A stretch of 31,453 nucleotides of DNA from Paulinella micropora (GCA_009731375.1 BJOX01000045.1:458414-489866); one strand, 5' to 3'. Numbered from the stretch's first letter, positions 1 through 7,527 are shown. The notes: generated from the sequence alone by a model not told the origin. Numbers and translations are program-made.

Positions 1-370
1 AAAAGGAGAAAGATTACCGTGTCGGACCGGTTCCTGCCCACCTCTGAAGATGAAGTTAAAGTGTATTACAATTAATAAAAACATGTTTTAATATTATTTT
101 TATATGTTCTGCAATCAGTGAATTGATTTCCTTTCATTTCCACACGTTTTCAAAAAAGTCCATATACTTCATGGAAAATTTCGGAAAAAGGGATACCCCC
201 AAGATTGTCGAATGTTTAGTTACACCAGCCGCTCAGATCACGCGCTTTACACAATTGTGCTAGAATTAAAAGCTCACAATCTGACTTTTATTGAAGTCAG
301 AAAGTGAAAAGCAGACAAGGTCGAATCCCTTGCAATTTTTTTGCCGCGCCGCTAATTCCGGATAATTTCC
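1..370. other. AT-rich non-coding left end
   Basis: No credible gene is seen here. The stretch is clearly richer in A/T than the coding part, with AATAAA-like and T-rich runs around 70-110. I found no terminal inverted repeat matching the right end of the window, and no tRNA. It could be a viral terminal region or host flank; the sequence does not decide. Confidence 0.5.
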
Positions 371-967
371 ATGGCTAGCCGCGACAAACCGTGCCGGGTG
401 ACACCTGACGGGAAAATTTCGCTTATCGATTTTGCCGGGAAAAAGTATCCTTTTTTGACTCCTAGCCGTTGCGCGGAACGAATCCGTAGACACCTGCAAT
501 TGCACCCGGAGCGCTTGACCGACGGCCAGATTTCGAAGTTCGTCTTCCCGAAGCAACGCGGCCAGCGCGCGGGCAGTTGGGTCTGCACCCCTAAGATCGC
601 AGCCGAAGTGGTAGAGCAATTTGCGTCGGACTGGAACGTACGAATGCGGCCCTCACGGCGGGCATTGGCTAGGGTCAGTGACAAGCCCCTTGACCCAATC
701 GCCGCCGCAGCCGTGTGCTATCTGGAGGGCATCCGCGACGGACTTGCAGTTCTTGCTGAATTCGCTCCAGACACAACAAGCATGCTCCAGCCTGCTCTGG
801 ACAAGACAGTTTGTACAGTTGACACCGAAGAAGAGGCAGTGCCTCCTTTCAAGCTCCTGACCCCTGTTCTGACTTACGAGCAGGACAGGGAAAAAGAAAA
901 TGAATTTGAGAGCGTCACAGCATTTTTTGCTTTAATTAAAAAATCACGAAGATTTAAAAATCCGTAA
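371..967 (+). CDS. hypothetical protein, 198 aa
   Basis: This is an intact ATG-initiated reading frame of 198 residues that I cannot assign to a family. The N-terminal two thirds are basic and mixed helical, with a stretch around residues 30-95 (RCAERIRRHL ... GSWVCTPKIAAEVVEQF) that has the look of a small DNA-binding or antirepressor-like fold, but no defining motif is visible. The C-terminus ends in a basic KKSRRFKNP tail. It is convergent with the F-box gene on the other strand and the two stop codons overlap by 14 nt, a tight packing typical of a compact virus genome. It is the first gene after the AT-rich left end and stands alone in its orientation. Function unknown. Confidence 0.6.
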   Translation: MASRDKPCRVTPDGKISLIDFAGKKYPFLTPSRCAERIRRHLQLHPERLTDGQISKFVFPKQRGQRAGSWVCTPKIAAEVVEQFASDWNVRMRPSRRALARVSDKPLDPIAAAAVCYLEGIRDGLAVLAEFAPDTTSMLQPALDKTVCTVDTEEEAVPPFKLLTPVLTYEQDREKENEFESVTAFFALIKKSRRFKNP

Positions 968-1532
968 TGTACAGCTCCCGGTTGAACCGGGGCTTGAACC
1001 GGGCGGCCGTCTCTTCGGCCCCCGTCAGCCACAAGTAACTGGTCCACTTGTCTATTTGTATCACGGGCCAACCCGCTTCCTCGTACGCCATCTTGAAGCG
1101 GTAGGCCGGTATGTACGCCAGGGCCACGACAGAGTCTCGTGTCGTCTTTTTCACGGGGAAGGACGTGCGGCCCATGCGGCGACAAGTGGCGAAGGGCGTG
1201 ATTACTCGGTGGCGGTTGCGGAACACGAAGCAGGTGCCACAGTAGCCCTCGACCGCCTTTTTTTGGGTGCAGTCAAAGCAGAAATGCTCGCTCTTGCGCG
1301 ACACAGTGTTGACGAGGCGTGACAGCGACTTGGTGTCGTACTTAAAAGTAGCGTTGAGGAACTTTTGCAGGCCCGACAGCTCGCCGTCCTGTACTTTGCG
1401 CCGCTTCCACCGGCCGCGCGCGAACCGGTTCGTGTGTATCTTAAGGTGACAGATCGTGTGCGCGATTTCACCGACGCGGAGCCACGACAGCACTTCCACC
1501 AAGAGATCAGCTGGCAGTGCGGCTAGTAACAT
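954..1532 (-). CDS. F-box-like protein with Cys4 zinc-binding motif, 192 aa
   Basis: The N-terminus (about residues 6-30, LPADLLVEVLSWLRVGEIA) fits the F-box pattern of a short Leu-Pro-rich helical bundle that docks on Skp1. It is followed by a basic stretch (RWKRRK, 41-46) and then four cysteines, C85-x2-C88 and C98-x2-C101, arranged as a zinc ribbon or treble clef. F-box proteins recruit substrates to SCF ubiquitin ligases; if the assignment is right, this viral protein could redirect host ubiquitination. The C-terminal 80 residues are aromatic-rich and unassigned. It lies 58 nt downstream of the ATPase on the same strand. The F-box call rests on pattern recognition only, since F-boxes are short and degenerate. 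Confidence 0.6.
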   Translation of the reverse strand: MLLAALPADLLVEVLSWLRVGEIAHTICHLKIHTNRFARGRWKRRKVQDGELSGLQKFLNATFKYDTKSLSRLVNTVSRKSEHFCFDCTQKKAVEGYCGTCFVFRNRHRVITPFATCRRMGRTSFPVKKTTRDSVVALAYIPAYRFKMAYEEAGWPVIQIDKWTSYLWLTGAEETAARFKPRFNRELYITDF

Positions 1533-1590
1533 TCTTTTTTGGCCTTTAGCTATAAGGGATAGAACTTTTTGTTTTTTTTTGGGCCGCGCT

Positions 1591-2736
1591 TTAAGAGCTG
1601 TCGTAACCGTCGACGGGCGGTCCGCTGCTGCCAGTAGCAGGCATGAGCGGCCCGCTGCCTATGACGGGAGGGAGCGGCTTGACCGTTGTGCAGGCGTTGG
1701 TGTACACGAAGTTAGGTTTGAATGGTGCGGGCTGCAGCTGATTCTGCTGCGCAAACCGCTCTGCCGCCAGCTTCTCGGCGTCTCGGGTTTGTTGGTCCAG
1801 CTTCTGGAGGATCTCCTTGTCGCGCTGGGCCGTGGTCTTGCCGTCCTTTTTCAGGCGCTGTCTCGCGCGGTCGCCATAGAACAACATGCGCTGCATCATT
1901 TCTCGTTCTTGGCGCGACATCCCCTTGAGCGAAGTCGGCAGCCAGCTCGGCGCGCGGTACGTCCCCACGTTGCGCTCGTCCGTACATTGCGCAAAGTGCG
2001 CCAGAAACTCCTTTTTAGGGAAAAGTTGGCCGTAATTCTCCCATAGGTTATTAAGTGTCCGCTGCACTTTCGAGTTAAACATGATGCAATGTGACGTTTG
2101 CTCTCTCATAATTGGCGAAATGGAATTTCTGCCCGTCAAGTACTGCACCGCGATGAAGATCGTGATATTAAAATGGCGGTATGTTCCAAAGAAATTCTGC
2201 ATCCATCGGTCGGTGCTCTCAATAATGCCGACCAAATCATCAAACACGATGAAACTCGGCTCCAGGTACTTATTCTCGAGGTAGCGCTTCTTGAGGTTTT
2301 CCACGTAGTTCTGCAAGATGTCCATCCTGAACCCTTCGTAGATCTTGCAGTGCTGCTCGCTCGCAAAGTGGAACGAAAAGCTGTTCTTGAACTTTGTACG
2401 AACCATGATCAGGCCGTACTGGAAGGGGTCCTTCTTGCGCGCGCACAGGCTGTACAAAAGCCATTTCAGGAAATGGGTCTTCCCTCTCTCGCTTTTTCCG
2501 ACCAGCACGAACATTTGTCCTGCTCCTTTTTCGCGCGGGTAGAAGACTTCGATGTTCCGCTTGAACTCGGTCGGCTGCAGCTGCTCTGCTGGTTGCTGCT
2601 TCTTCTTCTTCTTGCCCTTGTCTTTCTGTTTGTCGACATAGTCCAGTATCTTCTCCTCGATGGTCTTCTCGCCCAGCTGCTGTTCCGGCTCCGGCAGCCG
2701 TTCGACCGGGCCTTCCGGCTGTTGCTGCTGCATCAT
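1591..2736 (-). CDS. A32/FtsK-HerA-type genome packaging ATPase
   Basis: This is a 381-residue P-loop ATPase of the type that drives DNA into PLV, virophage and NCLDV capsids. Walker A is GKSERGKT at residues 80-87, Walker B is FIVFDD at 162-167 (hydrophobic run then two acids), and a strand ending in Gln (IFIAVQ, 193-198) fits the sensor position of the HerA/FtsK clade. The N-terminal 70 residues are low complexity, with Gln-rich and Lys-rich runs (GKKKKKQQ) that may contact DNA. The C-terminal third is a charged helix plus a Pro-rich tail. It is transcribed leftward and divergently from the small basic gene at 2812; the 75-nt gap carries an A/T tract. Family assignment is firm; the packaging role is known for relatives. 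Confidence 0.92.
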   Translation of the reverse strand: MMQQQQPEGPVERLPEPEQQLGEKTIEEKILDYVDKQKDKGKKKKKQQPAEQLQPTEFKRNIEVFYPREKGAGQMFVLVGKSERGKTHFLKWLLYSLCARKKDPFQYGLIMVRTKFKNSFSFHFASEQHCKIYEGFRMDILQNYVENLKKRYLENKYLEPSFIVFDDLVGIIESTDRWMQNFFGTYRHFNITIFIAVQYLTGRNSISPIMREQTSHCIMFNSKVQRTLNNLWENYGQLFPKKEFLAHFAQCTDERNVGTYRAPSWLPTSLKGMSRQEREMMQRMLFYGDRARQRLKKDGKTTAQRDKEILQKLDQQTRDAEKLAAERFAQQNQLQPAPFKPNFVYTNACTTVKPLPPVIGSGPLMPATGSSGPPVDGYDSS

Positions 2737-2765
2737 TTTTTTCTAGTAGAGATTACGAGCAGGAT

Positions 2766-2783
2766 AATTTTTTTAAATTTTCA
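2766..2783 (+). promoter_or_regulatory. A/T-tract promoter candidate
   Basis: An AATTTTTTTAAATTTTCA tract lies about 30 nt before the start at 2812 in an otherwise GC-rich genome. The 16-mer TTTTTTTAAATTTTCA recurs before the next gene (3029-3044), which encodes a paralogous N-terminus, so the upstream region may have been duplicated with the gene. Confidence 0.5.
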
Positions 2784-2811
2784 TAGCAGTGTTTTTATAC
2801 TAGCCGCTACG

Positions 2812-3015
2812 ATGCCCAAGCAGTCCTGGAAAACAAAGCACGCTGGTGCCGCATTCACTAACAAGGCGCCCATGCCCCACAAAAAGAAGGCAACAGGCTA
2901 TGCGGGCGGCGGGTCGGCCGAGATGGCGGCCCGCACTCGCCGCCTCATGAAACACGCGAACCCGCAGCTGTCGACCGCACTAGCCGCGCTCGAAGACGAT
3001 GATATGGTCGATTAA
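2812..3015 (+). CDS. small basic virion-like protein, 67 aa
   Basis: This is a short basic protein starting MPKQSWKTKHAG. It consists almost wholly of a module that reappears at the N-termini of the next two genes: a basic start, an A-P-M-P segment, a Lys cluster (HKKKATG, residues 23-29), a Gly-rich GGGSAEMAA segment, then RTRRLMKHANPQL. The tail is acidic (EDDDMVD). The size, charge and position at the head of the rightward structural block recall small core or precursor proteins of adenovirus-like viruses, but no homology can be claimed. The start is set by the ATG just after an A/T tract, and by alignment with its paralogue. Confidence 0.7.
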   Translation: MPKQSWKTKHAGAAFTNKAPMPHKKKATGYAGGGSAEMAARTRRLMKHANPQLSTALAALEDDDMVD

Positions 3016-3026
3016 ACTTGGCCACA

Positions 3027-3045
3027 TATTTTTTTTAAATTTTCA
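3027..3045 (+). promoter_or_regulatory. A/T-tract promoter candidate
   Basis: An ATATTTTTTTTAAATTTTCA-type tract sits about 25-40 nt before the ATG at 3070. It shares a 16-nt core with the tract in front of the previous gene. Confidence 0.5.
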
Positions 3046-3069
3046 CTGTACAAATCTGGAAGAACAACC

Positions 3070-4410
3070 ATGAAGCCCTGGCGCAAGAGGCACGCCGGCC
3101 CTGCTTTTACCAGCGATGCACCGCTCCCTTTCAAGAGGCAGCGCACTGGCTTTGTGGGCGGCGGGTCGGCCGAGATGGCAGCCAAGACCAGGCAAATCAT
3201 GAAATATGTCAATCCGCAGCTCTCGGCCGTGCTGGATGCTGTCGCGCCAGTAACTGTGCCTGCTGCCGCGGCTGCCACGCATCCCGCGCCGGTGCTACAC
3301 TCGTTTGACAGCAGCGCGGCCGTCATGGTGCACGACGACGCTGCCAGCACAACGGTTCCACCATCCGCTCCGCCACTGCCGTCCAGCACAGTCGCAACTG
3401 CCCATGCCGCGGCTGCCACGCATCCCGCGCCGGTGCTACACTCGTTTGACAGCAGCGCGGCCGTCATGGTGCACCACGACGCTGCCAGCACAACGGGTCC
3501 ACCATCCGCTCCGCCACTGCCGTCCAGCACAGCCGCAACTGCCCCCGCTGGCACAGGTGGCCCACCCCCCGCTCCGCCACTGCCGCCCAGCACAGCCACA
3601 ACGGCCCCTCCAGCCGGCACAGGCACGAAAAAAGCCGCCGCTGGCGTAACTAAGCTGGACTCGGTCGACTCGAAACAAAAGCTCTGGGAGTTGGCGGCCA
3701 AGATGTCTGGTCGTACAGTCGAAGAGTTGAAAAAAGAAAAAGCCACCAAAGTGATGTACACGAAGTTAACAGAGCTGCGCCAAAAACGAGACGTTGGAAC
3801 CATAACAAAAGAACAGTATTCCGAACAGCTTACAGAGGCGTACAAAGAGTGGAAGAAAGAGCTTGCCGCGGTGACATCGGATCCACAGGCGGCCCTGATG
3901 GCGGCAGTGAAAAGCGGCACGACTCTGAAGAAGACTACTCCAAACCCGAAAAAGCCTGCGACAAGTGACGGCGATAAGCAGGCGGCCCTGATGGCGGCAG
4001 TGAAAAGCGGCACGACTCTGAAGAAGACTACTCCAAACCCAAAAAAACCGGCGACAAATGACGACACTGGGCAAGGGGGCCTCACGGGTGCACTGACCTC
4101 GGCCATGACCAAAATGAACAAATCGGTGAGTGGCGATGACGACAGCAGCAGCAGCAGCGGCAGTGACGTCGACAAAAAGACACAGGAAGCGAAAGAAAAG
4201 GTGGCGGCGTACCAGGCCGGCAAGACTCCCGAACAAGAAGAGAAACTGAGGGCCTGGTCACACAAGCTGGGCGAAGCAATAACCAAGCTCGAAAAAGACA
4301 TCCAGGACGAAGAAGACGCCTGGGGCGATTCAGATGATGCCAAGGAAATGAGAAGCAAGAAAGCCAAGCTGGAGGCCAGGAAGAAGATAATAGACGAAGG
4401 GCTCAAGTGA
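3070..4410 (+). CDS. repeat-rich virion-like protein with shared N-terminal module, 446 aa
   Basis: Residues 1-57 form the module shared with the 67-aa protein upstream (KRHAGPAF, PLPFKRQRTGF, GGGSAEMAAKTR, KYVNPQL). Next comes an Ala/Pro-rich low-complexity region holding two 47-residue direct repeats (THPAPVLHSFDSSAAVMVH...) and a shorter third unit. From about residue 195 the protein turns charged and helical. It then carries two copies of a 31-residue unit (QAALMAAVKSGTTLKK...) and a Ser/Asp run (DDDSSSSSGSD) before a coiled-coil C-terminus. The architecture of basic head, flexible linker and coiled coil suits an internal capsid or core protein. No enzyme motif is seen. A same-length open frame on the opposite strand is a composition shadow. 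Confidence 0.75.
   Translation: MKPWRKRHAGPAFTSDAPLPFKRQRTGFVGGGSAEMAAKTRQIMKYVNPQLSAVLDAVAPVTVPAAAAATHPAPVLHSFDSSAAVMVHDDAASTTVPPSAPPLPSSTVATAHAAAATHPAPVLHSFDSSAAVMVHHDAASTTGPPSAPPLPSSTAATAPAGTGGPPPAPPLPPSTATTAPPAGTGTKKAAAGVTKLDSVDSKQKLWELAAKMSGRTVEELKKEKATKVMYTKLTELRQKRDVGTITKEQYSEQLTEAYKEWKKELAAVTSDPQAALMAAVKSGTTLKKTTPNPKKPATSDGDKQAALMAAVKSGTTLKKTTPNPKKPATNDDTGQGGLTGALTSAMTKMNKSVSGDDDSSSSSGSDVDKKTQEAKEKVAAYQAGKTPEQEEKLRAWSHKLGEAITKLEKDIQDEEDAWGDSDDAKEMRSKKAKLEARKKIIDEGLK
3265..3546 (+). repeat. two 141-bp in-frame tandem repeats
   Basis: Two near-identical 141-bp units (3265-3405 and 3406-3546) encode 47 residues each in the Ala/Pro-rich part of the 446-aa protein. A degenerate third unit follows to about 3600. 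The high nucleotide identity indicates recent expansion. Confidence 0.85.
3886..4057 (+). repeat. 93-bp in-frame direct repeat
   Basis: A unit encoding QAALMAAVKSGTTLKKTT and following residues occurs at 3886 and again at 3979 with almost no change, so the period is 93 bp (31 codons). Confidence 0.85.
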
Positions 4411-4426
4411 TTAATTTTTTTTCCTG
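4411..4426 (+). promoter_or_regulatory. A/T-tract promoter candidate
   Basis: TTAATTTTTTTTCCTG begins directly after the previous stop codon and ends 22 nt before the ATG at 4449. Very similar tracts precede 6930 (ending CTTG) and 15362 (ending CCTCC). Confidence 0.45.
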
Positions 4427-4448
4427 GTCACCAATTAATAAAACACTC

Positions 4449-5714
4449 ATGCTTACTCCAACTTGTCCGTGGATCAGCACCCGCCCGGTAGTAGCCGGTT
4501 CCCGCAAGAGGCCGGCCTGGCTGGATGAGTCGCCCATGCCGAAGCGGCTCAAGCGGCCGGAAAACCAGGGCCCAGTGGCTGTCTCGACCAAGGCCCGCAG
4601 CCTCATGCACTATGCAAATCCTAACCTCGGCACGGCCATGCAGCTGCTGGAGCCGGCGGAGGCGGCGCCGGCAATGCCAGTGCCCGCCAAGACGGAAAAA
4701 GCGAAGGAGCCGAAGGCCGCAGAACAAAAAAAGCAAAAGGAAGTGGAGGCGCCGAAGGCCACAGAAGCGGAAAAAAAGGAAAAGGAAAAGCCGGAGGCAG
4801 TAGAACACGGCAAGGGGAAGGAAGAGGAGACCGGGGCGAAGGAAGAGGAGCCAGAGAAGATGGACGAGGTGGAGGAGGAGGATGAATCGGGTGCGGCCGA
4901 AGAGGAGGAACCCGACAAGACGGAGAAGGACAAAGAGCAAGAGACGAAGGAAGAAGAAGACAAGGAGCAGCCAGCGGCAGCGGAGGCCAAGGAGGAGGAG
5001 GAGGAGGACGACGACAAGGAGCCAGAAAAAAAGGCCCCTTCTGAAGAGGAAGAGAATGAGGACGGCCAAGTGGAAGAGGGCGGGAAAGAAGACGAACCTC
5101 CCCCCCCTCCCACCAAGAAGCCCGCCGCAAAAAATGCGTACAAGAGCATGCCGCCGTACGTCACGACAAAAACCAAAGCCGACGCTGCTACTCTCCTCAA
5201 GGCTACCAAGGAAATGAACTTCGGCTCGCTTCTTGCTTCCATGATGGGCGGAGCAGACCCGTTTACCAAGTGGAAGGAAAAGCTGCTCGAGCCCACGGCC
5301 GACGCTCTGGTTCCCAGCCCGGCACTCGATCTTGCTCTCTCCAGGCTGCAAGTAGCGATCAACGAATACAACCCCAACCTAATCGACGTGGCAGTGGCGA
5401 TGCACGAGGCCACCGAGCGGTACGAAGAGGAAAAACACAGCTATGAATTGGCCAAGGAAGAGGCAGAGGCCGTCGCCGCGGCAAAGAAGGCTAAGAAACA
5501 AGATGAGCTTGCTGAAGCGAGGGCCAAGAAAGCGAAAGCAGAAAAGATGCTTAATGTGTCAAGCAAGAAGAAGCTGGATGTCGAGGGAGACTTGTTGGAG
5601 ACCGCTAAACAAGCCGCCAAGCAAGAGGCAGAGGCCAAGGTCCAAACAAAAAAAGCCAAGGTCCAAATCTGGACAAGTTGGTTGAAAAGGCAACACAAGA
5701 CGCCAAGGAGATGA
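4449..5714 (+). CDS. acidic/coiled-coil virion-like protein, zero-frame product (421 aa)
   Basis: I set the start at ATG 4449 because it falls just after the A/T tract and places the shared module (GSRKRPAW, SPMPKRLKRPEN, KARSLMHYANPNL) at the N-terminus, as in the two upstream paralogues. An in-frame GTG at 4407 overlaps the previous stop and is unlikely. Residues about 75-220 are an extreme Glu/Lys-rich region; a Pro run (EPPPPPTKK) follows, and then a long Ala/Lys/Glu coiled coil. The zero frame ends at 5714 with an uncharacteristic tail rich in Trp and Arg. At 5648-5654 an in-phase A AAA AAA heptamer with a downstream stem-loop would allow a -1 shift into the frame that runs to 6571. The longer product would have about 707 residues. 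Function is unknown; an internal structural protein is most likely. Confidence 0.75.
   Translation: MLTPTCPWISTRPVVAGSRKRPAWLDESPMPKRLKRPENQGPVAVSTKARSLMHYANPNLGTAMQLLEPAEAAPAMPVPAKTEKAKEPKAAEQKKQKEVEAPKATEAEKKEKEKPEAVEHGKGKEEETGAKEEEPEKMDEVEEEDESGAAEEEEPDKTEKDKEQETKEEEDKEQPAAAEAKEEEEEDDDKEPEKKAPSEEEENEDGQVEEGGKEDEPPPPPTKKPAAKNAYKSMPPYVTTKTKADAATLLKATKEMNFGSLLASMMGGADPFTKWKEKLLEPTADALVPSPALDLALSRLQVAINEYNPNLIDVAVAMHEATERYEEEKHSYELAKEEAEAVAAAKKAKKQDELAEARAKKAKAEKMLNVSSKKKLDVEGDLLETAKQAAKQEAEAKVQTKKAKVQIWTSWLKRQHKTPRR
5648..5681 (+). promoter_or_regulatory. candidate programmed -1 ribosomal frameshift signal
   Basis: In the zero frame the codons read ACA AAA AAA GCC, so the heptamer A AAA AAA (5648-5654) is exactly in X XXY YYZ phase. 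After a 6-nt spacer comes a perfect stem-loop, GTCCA (5661-5665), loop AATC, TGGAC (5670-5674). A further CCAA/TTGG pairing (5656-5659 with 5678-5681) could lengthen it. The downstream -1 frame is open for 305 codons and continues the coiled coil. A sequencing indel in the A7 run is the alternative explanation. Confidence 0.6.
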
Positions 5715-6571
5715 GCGAGCTCAAGAGCAAAGCAGCTACGAAAGCCAACGCCCTCAAGCTACAGGAGGCCAAGACCGCGATGCTTGCCCAGATTGACGCG
5801 GCCGAGAGCAAGTTCGCGGAGGCTGAACAAAAGGGGTTGATGTCCAAACAACAAGTGGGACAAAAACAACAAGAGCTGGCCAAACACAAACAAAAGGTCC
5901 TGACTATCCAGGTGGGAGAGGCGCTCGGCGCCAACAAGGTTGCCAATGCGCTGGGTACGATCGCGGCCGTCGGTGGAGGGATTGGCAGCTTGATCGGTGC
6001 TCTTGTTGGTGGCTCTGCCGACGTGGTCGGCACTACGATCGGCAGCGCGGCCAGCAGCGCTGCGCCGGGCCTCGGGGGCGGTATTGGCAACCTGGCGATA
6101 GGCGTGGGCAGCGTCGCAAGCGAAGGAGGCAAGTTACTCGGGGACGCGGGAGTAAAACTCATAGAGGGCTTAGGTGGCCTGACAGAAGGCACCGGCAAGC
6201 TTCTGCTGACAGGAGCGGACATGACAACGGGCACGGTGAAAAACCTCCTGACATACGCCGTAGCCAGCGACACGAGCCGTTTACCTCCACAGATCGAGTG
6301 GTCGGATAACGGCAAGTACCAATTGGCGCACGAGTTTAAGTACGGCAATGTCAGTGAGCTTCTCGGCACCAATGCCACTGCTGCGGACGCAGCAGAGTGG
6401 ATCTTGCGTGCCTTGCCTAACAACCTCACTACATTCCAGCAAGAGAGGGCCAAGAAACTCGAGAAGGCTATCAAGGAAAAAGATGGCGAAGAAATACGGG
6501 AGGCCTTGAGCGAACTCAAGGCCATCCTCGACGCGGACCAGATCGCGCACGCGTTCAAGGGCACTCAGTGA
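5654..6571 (+). CDS. -1 frame extension: coiled coil plus Gly/Ala-rich membrane-active-like domain
   Basis: This frame has no ATG near its beginning (the first usable codon would be TTG 5678). It picks up exactly where the zero frame loses its coiled-coil character, so it is best read as the second half of the 4449 gene. Its first 80 residues are a Lys/Glu/Ala/Gln coiled coil. A domain of about 110 residues follows, rich in Gly, Ala and Val with short amphipathic or hydrophobic runs (TIAAVGGGIGSLIGALVGG). This resembles membrane-inserting segments of capsid-associated proteins. A charged helical C-terminus ends at 6571. If made by frameshifting it would be a minor, C-terminally extended form. 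If the break is a sequencing error, it is simply one 707-residue protein. Confidence 0.7.
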   Translation, partial: SQGPNLDKLVEKATQDAKEMSELKSKAATKANALKLQEAKTAMLAQIDAAESKFAEAEQKGLMSKQQVGQKQQELAKHKQKVLTIQVGEALGANKVANALGTIAAVGGGIGSLIGALVGGSADVVGTTIGSAASSAAPGLGGGIGNLAIGVGSVASEGGKLLGDAGVKLIEGLGGLTEGTGKLLLTGADMTTGTVKNLLTYAVASDTSRLPPQIEWSDNGKYQLAHEFKYGNVSELLGTNATAADAAEWILRALPNNLTTFQQERAKKLEKAIKEKDGEEIREALSELKAILDADQIAHAFKGTQ

Positions 6572-6613
6572 AAAAAATAGACTGACTGACTGCCAAAACA
6601 AGGAGAGAGAAAA

Positions 6614-6880
6614 ATGCAACACTTGGCCTTCTTCGACCCGACTTTGGCCCTGGCCTTGGGCAAATTCAACGAAAAACAAGCGCGCGTTGCGGGACAGAAA
6701 CGCAAGGAACGCGAGGACGCCGAGAAAAAGGCCATCGAAGTCCTGCAGACTACCGTGGCCGAAGCGCCCATCGAGAAAGTGTTCAAGCAGCCGGCCATTG
6801 CCGATGCCACCATCTTGTTGGAAGTGACACCTAAACAGGCCGCCCGCTGCGAGCAGCAGCTGATCGGCGGCGGCAAATAA
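6614..6880 (+). CDS. small helical hypothetical protein, 88 aa
   Basis: An ATG-initiated gene lies 42 nt after the previous stop, following a purine-rich leader. The central part (GKFNEKQARVAGQKRKEREDAEKKA, about residues 16-40) is a strongly charged helix. The remainder is mixed, with a short Gly tail (GGGK). No family is recognised. Its place within the rightward structural block suggests a small virion protein. Confidence 0.6.
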   Translation: MQHLAFFDPTLALALGKFNEKQARVAGQKRKEREDAEKKAIEVLQTTVAEAPIEKVFKQPAIADATILLEVTPKQAARCEQQLIGGGK

Positions 6881-6897
6881 TTAATTTTTTTTTCTTG
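6881..6897 (+). promoter_or_regulatory. A/T-tract promoter candidate (CTTG type)
   Basis: TTAATTTTTTTTTCTTG follows the stop of the 88-aa gene immediately and lies about 33 nt before the ATG at 6930. It has the A/T-run-plus-TCTTG form seen before several other genes. Confidence 0.5.
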
Positions 6898-6929
6898 TCG
6901 GGCAGATTAACTACTAACAGTCTGTCACC

Positions 6930-7523
6930 ATGAGCGGACACCGAGGCCCTGTCGTGCCGCTAGTTAACACCGGCGAAGAGAAGTCGGCGGCCGCCCAGGC
7001 CAACCAAGTCGAGCATGGTACCGAAACACGGCCGATCATCCAGACCGACTCGCTTGCTACCAGCTCGATTATCTACTCGGCTCTGTCCGCCGCGGGCGCG
7101 GGTGTGGATCAAAAGGGCACAATCATCGGTCAGATGAAGCAGGTGGCCCAGCGCCTGTCGCAGAACTCGCTGGCCCCTTGGTATAAGGGAGCGGTCCTGC
7201 TCGTTGGTACGCCGAATGAGATCACTGAAGTGTACGGAGAGGCTTTCTGCAAGACCAACTGCTGCGAGACCACAGGCGCAGAAGCATGGGACCCAAACAA
7301 CACCAACATGTTGCCGTGGCTAGTAGAGTTGCGTCGAACCTACGGAAATTCCTGGGAGGGTTGCATGCAAGTGGCAGGTTTCGTGGAACAGTACCAAGCG
7401 GCCAAGATCAGAGACGAACAGTGGGCGCGGATCCCCGCGGTGTCTTCTCTCGATCGCGAGAACGGCTCCGTGCGAGGCTGGAACACCATCCACAAGGCTG
7501 GCAATGCTAACATCTTTGAGTAG
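6930..7523 (+). CDS. hypothetical virion-block protein, 197 aa
   Basis: This is an intact gene of 197 residues with its own upstream A/T tract. The N-terminal 60 residues look flexible and polar. The rest is a mixed alpha/beta globular region containing a Cys cluster (FCKTNCCETTG, around residues 107-117) and a Trp/Pro-rich segment. I do not recognise the family and see no catalytic signature. Its neighbours on both sides are presumed structural genes, so a minor virion component is the simplest guess. Confidence 0.65.
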   Translation: MSGHRGPVVPLVNTGEEKSAAAQANQVEHGTETRPIIQTDSLATSSIIYSALSAAGAGVDQKGTIIGQMKQVAQRLSQNSLAPWYKGAVLLVGTPNEITEVYGEAFCKTNCCETTGAEAWDPNNTNMLPWLVELRRTYGNSWEGCMQVAGFVEQYQAAKIRDEQWARIPAVSSLDRENGSVRGWNTIHKAGNANIFE

Positions 7524-7527
7524 TAGC

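Noticed and set aside
2098-3015. 305-codon open frame on the plus strand across the ATPase
   Set aside because: The minus-strand ATPase has clear Walker motifs. Only the last 67 codons of this frame (from 2812) are a credible gene.
3012-4406. 464-codon open frame antisense to the whole 446-aa gene
   Set aside because: The sense frame has repeats, a shared N-terminal module and a promoter tract. The antisense translation is a Ser/Phe/Leu/Val-rich composition shadow.
4407-4448. GTG start at 4407 for the acidic protein
   Set aside because: It overlaps the previous stop and places the promoter tract inside the gene; ATG 4449 aligns with the paralogues.
4428-5413. Long antisense frames (307, 267 and 169 codons) across the acidic region
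   Set aside because: GAG/GAA/AAG-rich sense codons give CTC/TTC/CTT on the other strand with few stops; the products are Leu/Phe/Ser/Pro runs.
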